Origin: Gemmatimonadota bacterium
Lineage (GTDB): Bacteria; Gemmatimonadota; Gemmatimonadetes; Gemmatimonadales; Gemmatimonadaceae
Length of the DNA: 64,000 nucleotides
NCBI GenBank assembly: GCA_040388625.1
Contig: JAZKBK010000001.1
Span: 717,629-781,628 of the forward strand
Direction: 5' to 3'
Shown: positions 26,275-36,402 of the stretch, in pieces
Numbering within the stretch: the stretch's first letter is position 1
Layout: each line of letters starts with the position of its first letter
Translations under genes and position numbers: made by a program
The notes under the pieces: generated by a model
Database searches by the model: none
What the model saw: the letters and a program-made list of their open reading frames with translations, nothing else
What the model was told of the DNA's origin: nothing

Positions 26275-27743
26275 CAGTACGCTTTGGCCCACAAGGCCTC
26301 CGCTACCGATTTCTCTCCGCACCGCAGGCACGACGTCGGTGCCACCGCGGAACGGAACTCTTCGTCGGGAAGGCATCGTATTGTCGCCTTGGTTTCTTCC
26401 TTGATTTTAGCCTCGCATTCGGCGGAGCCGCACCAGCCGGCGTACACGAACGCCCCGTCGCCGTCCATGATCTCGCGAAAGCGCTCGTAAGTAACGTCGC
26501 CGCGCACGCTGTTCGCCTCGCGTCGCGCGCGCGCCGTTTCGAGCAGGTTGTCCTGGATCGCGGACAGCAGCTCGTGTATCGATTCCCCGATCGTATCGAG
26601 TCGATACGGCCGCTTCTCGCGCGTGTCGCGACGCACCAGCACCGCCTGACCCGCGTCCAGATCACGTGGGCCGATCTCCATTCGGAGCGGTATCCCGCGC
26701 AGCTCCCATTCGTAATACTTGGCGCCCGGCTTGATTCCCTCGCGCGCATCCACGTGAATGCGCAGCCGTGCAGGCGACCGGCGCTCCCAGGCGCCGAGTG
26801 ATTCCTTGATCTTCATCGCCGCCGCGATGACGCGCTCGCGATCCTCGTCCGTGCGATAGATCGGCACGATGACCACTTCGATCGGTGCCAGCAGTGGCGG
26901 CGTGACAAGGCCATTGTCATCACCGTGCGTCATCACGAGTCCGCCCACCATGCGTGTCGAGACACCCCAGCTCGTATTCCACGCAAAGTCCAGCTCGCCG
27001 GCTTCGGTCTGAAACGTGAGATCGAATGCCTTGGCGAAGTTCTGCCCGAGATTGTGCGACGTACCGGCCTGGAGCGCCTTGTTGTCCTGCATCATCGCCT
27101 CGCACGAATACGTGCGCAGCGCGCCAGCGAACTTTTCCGACTCGCTCTTTCTACCGGTCACGACCGGCATCGCCATCCAGCCTTCCATGAAGTCGCGGTA
27201 CACGCCGAGCATCCGGCGCGTCTCCTCTTCGGCTTCCGCCTCGGTCGCGTGCGCCGTGTGCCCTTCCTGCCACAGAAACTCGAGCGTACGGAGGAACAGA
27301 CGCGTGCGCATCTCCCAACGGACGACGTTGGCCCACTGATTGATCAGCAGCGGAAGGTCGCGATAGCTCTGCACCCACTTGGCGAACATCGAGTAGATGA
27401 TCGTCTCGGACGTCGGGCGAATCACGAGCGGCTCATCCAGCTGCTTGCCGCCGCCGTACGTCACAACCGCCGTTTCGGGCGCAAAGCCCTCCACGTGCTG
27501 CGCTTCCTTCTGCAGAAAGCTCTGTGGGATCAGCAACGGGAAGTACGCGTTCTGATGACCAGTCTCCTTGAACATGTCATCGAGCTGGCGTTGCATGCGC
27601 TCCCAGATGCCATAGCCGTTCGGGCGGATGACCATGCATCCACGAACCGGCGCGTAGTCCGCCAGTTCCGCGCGTACAACGAGCTCGTTGTACCATCCGC
27701 TGAAGTCCTGAGCGCGAGTGGGAAGCTTCTTTTCGTCAGCCAT
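26274..27743 (-). CDS. proS: Prolyl-tRNA synthetase, type 3 (archaeal/eukaryotic-like)
   Basis: Charges tRNA-Pro. The 489-residue form without the long bacterial editing insertion, and with the C-terminal zinc-binding-like extension ([20 protein letters not shown]), identifies the type-3 ProRS. Class II motifs are visible: [17 protein letters not shown] and [13 protein letters not shown] (motif 2), and a [17 protein letters not shown] motif 3 region. The start [18 protein letters not shown] is family-like. Three copies of ATGCAGT lie just upstream of the start. Confidence 0.93.
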   Translation of the reverse strand: MADEKKLPTRAQDFSGWYNELVVRAELADYAPVRGCMVIRPNGYGIWERMQRQLDDMFKETGHQNAYFPLLIPQSFLQKEAQHVEGFAPETAVVTYGGGKQLDEPLVIRPTSETIIYSMFAKWVQSYRDLPLLINQWANVVRWEMRTRLFLRTLEFLWQEGHTAHATEAEAEEETRRMLGVYRDFMEGWMAMPVVTGRKSESEKFAGALRTYSCEAMMQDNKALQAGTSHNLGQNFAKAFDLTFQTEAGELDFAWNTSWGVSTRMVGGLVMTHGDDNGLVTPPLLAPIEVVIVPIYRTDEDRERVIAAAMKIKESLGAWERRSPARLRIHVDAREGIKPGAKYYEWELRGIPLRMEIGPRDLDAGQAVLVRRDTREKRPYRLDTIGESIHELLSAIQDNLLETARARREANSVRGDVTYERFREIMDGDGAFVYAGWCGSAECEAKIKEETKATIRCLPDEEFRSAVAPTSCLRCGEKSVAEALWAKAY

Positions 27744-27790
27744 CGATGCAGTAGTTGATGCAGTGAATGCAGTATTGGATGAGGCGCGCG

Positions 27791-29014
27791 TTATCGGGCA
27801 TGAGATCCCGTCGCCGCCGTGTTGCTCAGGTGGATGATGCTGTGCGCGCCGGCCGCAACCGCCGCCTTGCGCTGTTTGGATGGAGTCTGATGCCGCAGCG
27901 CATACTCCACGGAAAAGCCCTGTGCCCTCAACTGCGCCGCCTCGGCCATGATCTTCGTCAACGGAACGTCCTCATCGGCGGTGAGCCAGTAATCAACCGA
28001 CGGCTCCGTCACCGGAAGCAATTTGCGCGCGCGCAGCAATTCGGTGAGCACGACGTCGCCCATTCCGAATCCGAGCGCAGGAAGCGCTGCGCCGCCGATC
28101 GCGCCGAGCAGGTTGTCGTAACGCCCGCCGCCACATATCGCGCGAAACTCACCGGAGCGGTCGAACAATTCGAACACGATGCCGGTGTAGTACGCGAGTC
28201 CGCGCACGATCGACAGATCGAATTGGAGCCATGCCGCCCCGTCCGGCACCAGCGTGCCAACGTACTCGAAGAATCTGCGCAATTCCTCGACGTGCTCACC
28301 GCCCTCCTCGGACGTGGTCTGGATCGCGGTCGCAACGGTATCGAGCGTTGCGCTCGTGATCTCGAGCACTGCGTTCACTTGCGTTTCATTCAGCCCCGCC
28401 GCAGCAAGCTTCTCCGCCGACACCGCACGCGGTTGCCGCGCCAGCTTGTCGGTCACCGCAAGCACGACTTCGAATGCGTCGACCGGAATGCCGAGTGCCG
28501 CGAGATACGCGTGCATCACGCGTCTGTCGCTCACACGCACCACAACCTCGTTCGACGTGAGACGCAGCTCCCGGCAGATATCGATAGCACACGCGACCAG
28601 CTCGGCGTCCGCCGCGACTCCAGCCTCGCCGACGATGTCGACGTTCAGCTGATAGTGCTCGCGAAGCCGCCCCTTTTGCTGGCGTTCGTATCTGAACAAC
28701 TGCGGAATCGAGAACCAACGAGTCGGCTTGCGCAATGAGTTGGCACGCGCGCTCACCATGCGCGCAAACGTCGGAGTCATCTCCGGACGCAGTGCGACTT
28801 CGCGGCCGCCCTTGTCGACGAAATTATACAGCTGGCCGACTATCTCGTCGCCGCTCTTGGCCGTGTACAGCTCCAGAGATTCGAGCGGCGGGCCATCGTA
28901 TTCCATGAATGCGTAGCGGCGTGCAACCTCACGCCACGCTCGGGTCACATACGCGCGCTCTGCAAACTGCTCAGGGTAGAAATCTCTGAACCCCGGTAGT
29001 GTTGTGTGCGCCAT
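27791..29014 (-). CDS. hisS: Histidyl-tRNA synthetase HisS
   Basis: Class II synthetase for tRNA-His, 407 residues. Motif 2 region: [15 protein letters not shown] and [14 protein letters not shown]. The histidine-specific loop RGLAYYTG and the [10 protein letters not shown] segment are intact, favouring HisS over the HisZ regulatory paralogue. The anticodon-binding domain is C-terminal. The ATG at 29014 follows a TAGGTT box by six bases, suggesting its own leaderless transcript. proS starts 47 bases after its stop. Confidence 0.92.
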   Translation of the reverse strand: MAHTTLPGFRDFYPEQFAERAYVTRAWREVARRYAFMEYDGPPLESLELYTAKSGDEIVGQLYNFVDKGGREVALRPEMTPTFARMVSARANSLRKPTRWFSIPQLFRYERQQKGRLREHYQLNVDIVGEAGVAADAELVACAIDICRELRLTSNEVVVRVSDRRVMHAYLAALGIPVDAFEVVLAVTDKLARQPRAVSAEKLAAAGLNETQVNAVLEITSATLDTVATAIQTTSEEGGEHVEELRRFFEYVGTLVPDGAAWLQFDLSIVRGLAYYTGIVFELFDRSGEFRAICGGGRYDNLLGAIGGAALPALGFGMGDVVLTELLRARKLLPVTEPSVDYWLTADEDVPLTKIMAEAAQLRAQGFSVEYALRHQTPSKQRKAAVAAGAHSIIHLSNTAATGSHAR

Positions 29015-29020
29015 CGTCCA

Positions 29021-29026
29021 AACCTA
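29021..29026 (-). promoter_or_regulatory. Candidate -10 box of hisS, leaderless spacing
   Basis: TAGGTT on the minus strand ends six bases before the hisS ATG. It fits TANNNT, but no good -35 box is visible 16-18 bases upstream. Confidence 0.35.
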
Positions 29027-29099
29027 TTCGGTCGGAGAGGCGCGTGCTACCACCAGCGGCTGTGAACCACGGGCACGGCCCCCGCGAAACACGCTCGGA

Positions 29100-30407
29100 T
29101 CAGTCGCGCGCGCCGCGCGACGCCCGAGCTGCAGGGTCGATCCCCAGTACCGCCATCGCGTCTCCCACGGTGTGAAATGATCCGCAGACGACCTTGGTGC
29201 CGGGCAACGAAGCTGCACGCTCCATGGCCACGGCGAAGTCGAGGTCGAGCGAAACCGGAACCTTGCACGCATTGGCGTGCGCCGCCGCCGGCAGCGGGTC
29301 CCATGCGCGCTCCGGCGGCGCGCTTGGAGGGTTGGTAATTATGAAATGATTCGCGACCGGTGCCAACGCTTCGATCATGCCGTACCAGTCCTTGTCCTTG
29401 AGAACACCCAGAACGATGGTCACCGGAGGCGGAGTCGGGCGCGCCGCCAGAGTCTCCGCGAGCGCCCGCGCTCCTGCCGCGTTGTGCGCCACGTCGAAGA
29501 TCCAGTCTCTGATGCGTTGAAACCGTCCTGGAAGGCTGACGGAGGACAGCGCCCGGTTGATGTTCTCTTTCTTGATCGCGTACTCCGGACCGGCAGCGTG
29601 GATCGTCGCGAGAGCAGTGAGGGTGTTGCGGACCTGATGCTCGCCCAGCAATGGAGTGGAGAGTCGAGTGCGCCCCAACGGCGTCGCCGCGGTGAACGAC
29701 GTCATGCCGCCAGCGAGCGAGACCGACCACGCACGCCAATCTGAGCGCACGATCGATATCGGAGTGGCACCGCGCTCCGCCGCTCGCTCAGCGAGCCTCT
29801 TGGCGATATCCAGCCGTGGTTCTCCGATCACCGCGGGCCGGCCGAACTTGAAGATTCCGCCCTTCTCGTCCGCAATCGACTGTAGCGTGGTGCCCAGATA
29901 CTCCGTGTGGTCCAGCGAGATATTGGTCACCGTCGCGACGACCGGGTCCAGCACGTTGGTGCTGTCGAGAGCTCCTCCCAGACCCGTCTCCATCACCGCG
30001 ACATCCACATTCGCTTCTGCGAAGTAGATCATCGCGGCAACCGTGGTGATTTCGAAGAAAGTCGCCTCCACCGACTCTGCGAGCGGCTCGATCCGGCGCA
30101 GCAGCTCCAGCAGCGTCTCCTCGGGGATCGGCACGCCATCGATCGCGATCCGCTCGCGAAAGTCCACAATGTGTGGCGACGTGTACCGCCCCACGCGCCT
30201 ACCGCCGAACCTGAGCAACGCATCCAGCGTCGCGACCGTGCTCCCCTTGCCATTCGTTCCGGCGACGTGAAAGGAAGGGTACTTCCGGTGTGGATCACCC
30301 AGCGCGTCGAGCAGTTTTTCGGTCCGCTCGAGCCCCGGAACTACCTTCGATCCGGTCTTTTCGAACAACCGTTCGATAGTTTCCCGGTACGTCAGGTCGA
30401 GAGCCAT
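29100..30407 (-). CDS. folC: Folylpolyglutamate / dihydrofolate synthase FolC
   Basis: Adds glutamate to folates (and possibly to dihydropteroate). The 435-residue Mur-ligase-like protein has the P-loop HVAGTNGKGSTVA (about 47-59), TSPHIVDFRERI, the EITTVAAMIYFAEANVD region, MVETGLGGALDST-like metal loop (VMETGLGGALDSTN), and a C-terminal DVAHNAAGARAL. The start ATG lies 16 bases inside the accD 3' end. The usual accD-folC gene order is thus present. Confidence 0.93.
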   Translation of the reverse strand: MALDLTYRETIERLFEKTGSKVVPGLERTEKLLDALGDPHRKYPSFHVAGTNGKGSTVATLDALLRFGGRRVGRYTSPHIVDFRERIAIDGVPIPEETLLELLRRIEPLAESVEATFFEITTVAAMIYFAEANVDVAVMETGLGGALDSTNVLDPVVATVTNISLDHTEYLGTTLQSIADEKGGIFKFGRPAVIGEPRLDIAKRLAERAAERGATPISIVRSDWRAWSVSLAGGMTSFTAATPLGRTRLSTPLLGEHQVRNTLTALATIHAAGPEYAIKKENINRALSSVSLPGRFQRIRDWIFDVAHNAAGARALAETLAARPTPPPVTIVLGVLKDKDWYGMIEALAPVANHFIITNPPSAPPERAWDPLPAAAHANACKVPVSLDLDFAVAMERAASLPGTKVVCGSFHTVGDAMAVLGIDPAARASRGARD

Positions 30408-31255
30408 CCAGTCGCCGCCGGCTTGCCGCTCATGTGTCGTAAAAGGCGACCTACCGTTGGCTTCAGCTCGTGACGCGGTACCACGATGTCCACGATACCG
30501 TGCTCCAGCAGGAACTCGGCGGTCTGAAAGCCCTCCGGTAGATCCTGTCCGATGGTCTGCTTGATCACACGCGGCCCAGCGAAGCCCACCACCGCACCTG
30601 GCTCCGCGATTATCGCGTCCCCCAGCATGGCGAAGCTCGCGCTCACGCCGCCCGTAGTCGGGTTCGTCAGCAGCGATACGTAGGGCACCCGCCGCTCCGC
30701 CAACTGCGACAGCATCGCGGACGCCTTGGCCATCTGCATGAGCGACAGGACGCCCTCCTGCATTCGCGCACCACCCGACGCGCAGACGATGACCAGCGGG
30801 TGCTTCTTCTCCAGTGAGCGTTGCCCGAGACGGGCGATCTTCTCGCCCACGACAGATCCCATCGACCCGCCCATGAAGGCGAAGTCCATGATGCCAAGGC
30901 TGATGGGCGACCCACCGAGCTGGCCTGTGAGGGTTAGAATGGCATCACCTTCACCCGCGTTGGCCGTCGCCTTCTTGAGCCGTTGGGCGTATTCGGGGAA
31001 GCCGAGCGGGTCGGCCGAGCGGATCTCGACCTCGGTCTCCTCGGCCGTCCCCTCATCGAGGAATATGTTGGCGTAGTCCCACGCGCGAATTCTGCGGTGA
31101 AAGCCGCAGTTTGGACAAACGTTGAGATTCCGGACGAATTTCTCCGTTATGTCGGTGTAGCCACACGATTCGCATTTTTCCCAGGCGTCTGCCGGAATCT
31201 CCAGCCGTTCGCGCCGCGGACTGCGGGGCTTCTTGTCCTTCCTGAACCAAGCCAT
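30392..31255 (-). CDS. accD: Acetyl-CoA carboxylase carboxyltransferase beta subunit AccD
   Basis: Beta half of the carboxyltransferase that makes malonyl-CoA for fatty-acid synthesis; it needs AccA, which is not in this window. The 287-residue protein has the N-terminal four-cysteine zinc ribbon (Cys28, Cys31, Cys47, Cys50) and the crotonase-like core with GGSMGSVVGEKI and CASGGARMQEG. The conserved start MAWFRKDKKP is preceded by AGAGGT. A 100-base gap separates it from uvrC upstream. Confidence 0.95.
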   Translation of the reverse strand: MAWFRKDKKPRSPRRERLEIPADAWEKCESCGYTDITEKFVRNLNVCPNCGFHRRIRAWDYANIFLDEGTAEETEVEIRSADPLGFPEYAQRLKKATANAGEGDAILTLTGQLGGSPISLGIMDFAFMGGSMGSVVGEKIARLGQRSLEKKHPLVIVCASGGARMQEGVLSLMQMAKASAMLSQLAERRVPYVSLLTNPTTGGVSASFAMLGDAIIAEPGAVVGFAGPRVIKQTIGQDLPEGFQTAEFLLEHGIVDIVVPRHELKPTVGRLLRHMSGKPAATGWLST

Positions 31256-31355
31256 ATACCTCTAATGTCACCCGGCACCCAATGCTGGGCAAGGAGTTGC
31301 GGAACAGGCGTCCGGTAACCAGCCAGGTCCCGCGGCCGGAAAAGATGTGCGCCAG

Positions 31356-33206
31356 CTATTCCGGAGATGGCACGGCAGACGCCGGCGCCACCACGTCGGA
31401 GGCCGCCAACTGATCCTTGAGACGCTGCGCCGAGGCCTTCGTGAAGCCGGGTAGAACGGCAATCTCGTCCAGCGATGCGTCGCGCACCCCCTGAACGCTT
31501 CCGAAGGCCTGAATCAACTGGCGCCGCTTTACGGGACCGACTCCGGGTATCGAGAGCAGCTCCGACGTCACCGTTCGCATGCTGCGACGCTTGCGATTGA
31601 ACGTTACCGCGAATCTGTGAGCTTCATCCCGAATCTGCTGCAGAAGTCGCAGCGCCGCTGACCGGCGTGAGAGCCTGAGCGGCTCCGCTCTGCCCCATAC
31701 GAAGATCTCCTCTTCGCGCTTCGCCAGGCTGATCAGCGGGCGGTCACCGAGTCCGATGGAAGCGAGGGCTTCGTGCGCAGCGGAAAGTTGTCCCTTCCCG
31801 CCATCGATGACGATGAGATCGGGAAGCTGCTTTCCATCTTCCTTGCGACGGTTGAAGTACCGGGTGACGACTTCGTTCATCGAAGCGAAGTCGTCAGTTC
31901 CAACGACAGTCTTCACCTTGAACTTGCGATACTCGCCGCGCTTGGCGCGGCCATTCTCGAAGAACACGCAGGAGCCGACGGTATCTGTGCCCTGCGCTGT
32001 CGAGATGTCGAAACACACCATGGTGCGCGGCAACTTCTGCAGCGAGAGTTCTCGCGCGAGCTCGTACACCGGCTCGCCCGCGCGCACATCGGACTCCGCC
32101 GATGCGAGCTTCAGCTCCTCCAGCAGGTGCCGCGCATTCTGCTCGGCCAGCTGGACGAGCTCGCGACGAACACCCCTTTGCGGGATGTGTATGCGTTGGC
32201 CGGGCAACGATTCCTCGATCAGCTCGCGGTCCGGGAAATCGAATGGAAGCACCAGCTCGGACGCGTGCTCGGGCATGGCGATGTAACTGCCGGCAAGGAA
32301 CAGCCGTAATACGTCTGCGTCATCCTCACCGTCCACGTTCTCCATGAAGCGGTGCTCGCGCGCGAGCAGCTTCCCTTCTCTTATACGTAGAAGCGCGACC
32401 ACAGCATCGTCGCCATCGCGCGCATAGCCGATTACGTCGCGATCGCCACCTTCCACGCGCAGAACGACCGTCGGTTCTTCCATGCGCTCCAGGTGCATCA
32501 GCGCGTCACGCAGCTCCGCAGCACGCTCGAAGTCCAGGCTCGACGCCGCGAGCTCCATTCGCTCTCGCACTCTGCGCACCACTTCGTCGGAACGCCCTTC
32601 CAGGAACAGCACCACCTCGTCGATCATCGCGGCGTATTCCGCCTGCGTCTGCTTGAACACGCATGGCGCCTTGCAACGCTGGATGAAGTAGTCGAGGCAC
32701 GGACGCTCCGGCATCTCGCGCGGCATGTCGTAGTTGCACGAGCGCACGGTGAAGATGCGCCTCACCACGTTGAGCGAGCGACGCATCGCGCCGACGTCCG
32801 TGTACGGGCCGAAATACTTTGCGCCGTCGTTGCTTACCTGTCGCGTGACGAACATGCGCGCGAAGGGCTCGTTCACCGTGACCTTGATGTATGGATACGA
32901 CTTGTCATCCCGGAGCGCGATGTTGAACTTGGGATGATACTCCTTGATCAGGTTCGCCTCGAGTATGAGCGCGTGCGCTTCCGTCGGGACGACGATCGTC
33001 TCGAGGTCGGCGATGTTGCGTACCAGATGCTGCGTCTTGAGACTGAAGGGGTGGTCGCTCGCGAAGTAGCTGCGCACGCGCGAGCGCAGCCTCTTTGCCT
33101 TCCCCACGTACAGCACCACTCCGTCAGCGCCCTTCCACAGATACACGCCGGGGCCGTCCGGAAGGTGCTGAAGCTTCTGTGCTACCGTTTCGGGAACCGT
33201 CACCAT
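31356..33206 (-). CDS. uvrC: Excinuclease ABC subunit C UvrC
   Basis: Makes both incisions in nucleotide excision repair. In 616 residues: GIY-YIG nuclease (PDGPGVYLWKGADG, VLYVGKAKRLRSR, about 15-95), a UVR motif (about 205-240, LDFERAAELRDAL), the RNase H-like domain with VCFDISTAQGTDTVGSCV, VIDGGKGQL and DEAHRFAV, and a C-terminal helix-hairpin-helix (SIPGVGPVKRRQLI). Stops 100 bases before accD; starts six bases after murJ. Confidence 0.95.
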   Translation of the reverse strand: MVTVPETVAQKLQHLPDGPGVYLWKGADGVVLYVGKAKRLRSRVRSYFASDHPFSLKTQHLVRNIADLETIVVPTEAHALILEANLIKEYHPKFNIALRDDKSYPYIKVTVNEPFARMFVTRQVSNDGAKYFGPYTDVGAMRRSLNVVRRIFTVRSCNYDMPREMPERPCLDYFIQRCKAPCVFKQTQAEYAAMIDEVVLFLEGRSDEVVRRVRERMELAASSLDFERAAELRDALMHLERMEEPTVVLRVEGGDRDVIGYARDGDDAVVALLRIREGKLLAREHRFMENVDGEDDADVLRLFLAGSYIAMPEHASELVLPFDFPDRELIEESLPGQRIHIPQRGVRRELVQLAEQNARHLLEELKLASAESDVRAGEPVYELARELSLQKLPRTMVCFDISTAQGTDTVGSCVFFENGRAKRGEYRKFKVKTVVGTDDFASMNEVVTRYFNRRKEDGKQLPDLIVIDGGKGQLSAAHEALASIGLGDRPLISLAKREEEIFVWGRAEPLRLSRRSAALRLLQQIRDEAHRFAVTFNRKRRSMRTVTSELLSIPGVGPVKRRQLIQAFGSVQGVRDASLDEIAVLPGFTKASAQRLKDQLAASDVVAPASAVPSPE

Positions 33207-33212
33207 CGAAAG

Positions 33213-34868
33213 TTATACGCCCGAACGCCGCCGCAGTTTCGACGCCAACATCAACGCTTCGGGAATGCGGAGAGCGACGGTGAATACCGCGTACCCGAGC
33301 GCAAACGCCGAGAGCGAGATCGCAGCCAGCACCAGCGGGCGCGACGTGGGTACCAGGAACCGGCCCAGCGTGCCCAGCGCAGCCGCACCGAGCCCGGCGA
33401 TCCACAGTTTCACCACATAGCGCACGGAGAGCCCGGTCCGTCCAATACGCTTCGTAAGGCCGCGCCGCAGCAGAATGAACTCGACCCACCCCGCGATGCC
33501 CGCCGACGCGGTGAGACCGGCCGCACCGAGCTTTGGATCGAGACCGAGCCAGCCTGGGAGCTGGAACGCGAAGATGACGCCCAGCACGGTAGTCAGCGCG
33601 ATACGGATGATCGCGAACTTGAGCGGGGTCCTGGTATCGCGCAGCGCGTAATAGGTCGATGAATCGAGACGTCCGAGCGTGGACGCGAGCAGCCCGACGG
33701 TCGATCCGATGAGAATCTCCCATACCCAGACCGTGTTGGCGCGCTTGAATGCGCCTGTCTGGAGGAACGCGCCGGTCACGATGTCGCCCAGAGCGAGGAA
33801 TCCGATCACGCACGGGACGATGAAAAAGGCGATGCGCTCCATGCCGGCGTTGAGTCGCACGCGAAGCTGTGCTGCGATCTCCTCCGGCGTGCCAAGTGCG
33901 CTGGACATTGCCGGCAGCTCCGCCGCGGACACCGACATTCCGAACAGGCTTCCCGGAAGTATGTACAGCGTTTGCGCGTACGCCAGCGACGACACGGTTC
34001 CTATCGGCAGATGGTATGCAAGCGCAAGATCGATGAACGCGCTGATCTGCACCACGCCGCGGCTGAGAAAGGCCGACGTGAACTGTTTGAACACTCGCCG
34101 CACACCGGGCAGACCGAATTTGAAATTCGGAACGATGGCCGGCGCGACCCGTCGCAGCGTCGGAAGCTGGACCATGAACTGCGCAGCGCTGCCAAGCACA
34201 GACGCCCACGCGACTGCCACGACAAGATCCGGCGCCGTGCGATGTGACCCGTAGACGAGCAGCGCACCGATTATCACCGCGTTCCACGCCAGCGGCGCCA
34301 TGTACGACAGCAGGAACTTGCGATGCGCGTTGAGAACTCCCAGGCACCACGCGGAAAATACGAGCAGGCCGGCGCCGGGAAACAGGATCCGGACGAGCGT
34401 CGTCGTGAGCGCGTCCTCCTCCGGAGTCGCGCCCGTGACGGCCAGCCACTGAATGAACGACGACGGAAGGAATCGCGCGAACGGGTGCACGATCTGACTG
34501 AGCGTGCTGCCTCCGCCGGCCAGGATCCCAACCAGTTGCGGCGCTGCAAGGACACCGATGAGAACGATCAGCGACGCGACCAGCGCCAGCGCAGTGAACA
34601 CTGCGCCGGCTAGTTCGGCTGCCTCACGCTTCTCGCCACGCGCCAGCGTGCCGGCATACTCCGGAATGAACGACGCCGAGAGCACGCCTTCGCCGAACAG
34701 ATTCTGAAGCATGTTCGGAATCCGGAACGCGCCCTGAAATGCATCATTGGCGAGTGACGCACCGAGATAGTGCGCGAAAACGCGCTGCCGAACGAGGCCG
34801 GCGAGCTTGCTCGCAAAGATACCGGCCCCGACAAGAAACGCTGCCTGTCCGGTCTGCTCCTCAGCCAC
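33213..34868 (-). CDS. murJ: Lipid II flippase MurJ
   Basis: Moves the peptidoglycan precursor lipid II across the inner membrane. 551 residues with about 14 hydrophobic helices and the MVF-family start GIFASKLAGLVRQRVFAHYLG, NLFGEGVLSASFIPEYA, and an essential-charge pattern in the first helices. SSLAYAQTLYILPGSLFGMSVSAAELP fits the family's central region. The start overlaps the bshC stop by 8 bases. Confidence 0.93.
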   Translation of the reverse strand: MAEEQTGQAAFLVGAGIFASKLAGLVRQRVFAHYLGASLANDAFQGAFRIPNMLQNLFGEGVLSASFIPEYAGTLARGEKREAAELAGAVFTALALVASLIVLIGVLAAPQLVGILAGGGSTLSQIVHPFARFLPSSFIQWLAVTGATPEEDALTTTLVRILFPGAGLLVFSAWCLGVLNAHRKFLLSYMAPLAWNAVIIGALLVYGSHRTAPDLVVAVAWASVLGSAAQFMVQLPTLRRVAPAIVPNFKFGLPGVRRVFKQFTSAFLSRGVVQISAFIDLALAYHLPIGTVSSLAYAQTLYILPGSLFGMSVSAAELPAMSSALGTPEEIAAQLRVRLNAGMERIAFFIVPCVIGFLALGDIVTGAFLQTGAFKRANTVWVWEILIGSTVGLLASTLGRLDSSTYYALRDTRTPLKFAIIRIALTTVLGVIFAFQLPGWLGLDPKLGAAGLTASAGIAGWVEFILLRRGLTKRIGRTGLSVRYVVKLWIAGLGAAALGTLGRFLVPTSRPLVLAAISLSAFALGYAVFTVALRIPEALMLASKLRRRSGV

Positions 34869-36402
34869 CGTGTATCAAGCTGGCAACATGCGTCCTCGCG
34901 CCCGCCCGCGCCGCATCGATCACCGCGTTTCCATATCGCGCGAGGAATGGAACGAAGCTCAGGGCCCGCTCCTGCGGAGATCCGCCCGGAAAGAGTGATG
35001 CGCGAACAGCTGCGACGTCGTGCAATCTCTCAGACCCGATCTGCTTGATCGCCGCCGCGTAGCGACGTTCCAGCCGCGCCAGCCGATGCTCCACACCCGC
35101 GCGCATCGTTCCGACCGATCGCGACAATGCGTCATTCGTCTGCGCATCCCGGCGCATCGCGTCGCTGCTCGACTCGAGCGCACGCCGCAGCGAATCCATG
35201 GCATCGCGTACCGGTTCTGAAATCCCCTCGCGCGCGACTCGGCTCTCGACCGCATGCGGATCGGCGAAATCGTCGATGCTCGCGTCCAGTCGCGCGAGCA
35301 TGCTCTCCACGTGCTCTTCCAGCAGAGTTCCACTCCACCTGGGTGAGATTCTCGGCTGGACCACGCCGAGCGCATCAGCGACAGCTGATACCTGCGCGAA
35401 ATACGCGACCTCGCCCGGGCCACCGACATACGTGACAGTTGGAAGTATCTGTCGCTCGATGATCGGTCGCAGCAACACGTTCGGACCAAGCCGCCCCGCG
35501 CTTGCATCGTCGGCGATCTGCCGGGCTGCACGGAGCGGAACGCGCCGGCGAGTACCGTCCTCCAGCGTTTCGAAAACGAGCGACAGGTTCGGGACGGCGG
35601 CTACCTGCGGATGAAATCCCGCGTCGACGATCGCCCTCGTACGCGTGTGTAGCGCCGCGGCGGCGTCATCGGCACTACGGAGGGCGCGAAGGATCGTATC
35701 GTGTCCGGCATCCCGTACCGCCGCGTGCGATGCGTCGAGCACCGCGACGCCGAGCGGCTCGAGCAACGCGCGCAACAGGACGACGTATGAGCTTCCAACG
35801 GTAGCTTGAGGCGCGTAGGCATTCCGAACCGCTTCGAGTACGCGCTGATCCGGTGCAGATCCGCTGGCCTCCTCCAACCGCTGGATCTGCGCGGTGACAT
35901 CGCCCAGCGGCGTGTCAGCCATCGAGCGTCCCGACACGCTATCGGGCGACATGGATAGCAGCTCGAGCTTGCCGTGACGCACGACCGAGACGTGATTCGC
36001 TTCCACCAGGTCAGCATCGTCGGTGGCTGCCCAGAATACGGGCGCGACCGGACGTCCTGTGATTGCCGCGAGTGCATCAGCCATCTCGAGAAGTGTCACG
36101 GCCTTGTGCAACACGTAGAGCGGACCGCCGAACAGACCGGGCTGTTGCCCTCCCGTCACGACAAAGCCGCCTGATTCGGACGCAGTCCGCAAGCGGTCGG
36201 CAGCAATGCCCGACGGAGCGAACGCCGGCAGCAGATCTCCGAGCCACGACCGCTGCTGGAAATCATTCGCGGTTTGCGATGCCGCGGCATTCCACGCGGC
36301 GGCATTGCTCAACCTGGCGCCATACCACTCTGGCAGCGCGCCAGCGAGCGCGTTGCGCGCGAGCGGCGATCCGCCGATTGGCCGGGATATCGCGCGTATC
36401 AT
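34861..36402 (-). CDS. bshC: Bacillithiol biosynthesis cysteine-adding enzyme BshC
   Basis: In Firmicutes BshC adds cysteine to glucosaminyl-malate, the last step of bacillithiol synthesis. The 513-residue protein has the family motif VVTGGQQPGLFGGPLYVLHK, then PVAPVFWAATDDADLVEA and a long C-terminal coiled-coil region, with normal length. BshA and BshB are not in the window. It is embedded between a methyltransferase gene (four-base overlap) and murJ (8-base overlap) rather than in a thiol cluster. Confidence 0.92.
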   Translation of the reverse strand: MIRAISRPIGGSPLARNALAGALPEWYGARLSNAAAWNAAASQTANDFQQRSWLGDLLPAFAPSGIAADRLRTASESGGFVVTGGQQPGLFGGPLYVLHKAVTLLEMADALAAITGRPVAPVFWAATDDADLVEANHVSVVRHGKLELLSMSPDSVSGRSMADTPLGDVTAQIQRLEEASGSAPDQRVLEAVRNAYAPQATVGSSYVVLLRALLEPLGVAVLDASHAAVRDAGHDTILRALRSADDAAAALHTRTRAIVDAGFHPQVAAVPNLSLVFETLEDGTRRRVPLRAARQIADDASAGRLGPNVLLRPIIERQILPTVTYVGGPGEVAYFAQVSAVADALGVVQPRISPRWSGTLLEEHVESMLARLDASIDDFADPHAVESRVAREGISEPVRDAMDSLRRALESSSDAMRRDAQTNDALSRSVGTMRAGVEHRLARLERRYAAAIKQIGSERLHDVAAVRASLFPGGSPQERALSFVPFLARYGNAVIDAARAGARTHVASLIHGG

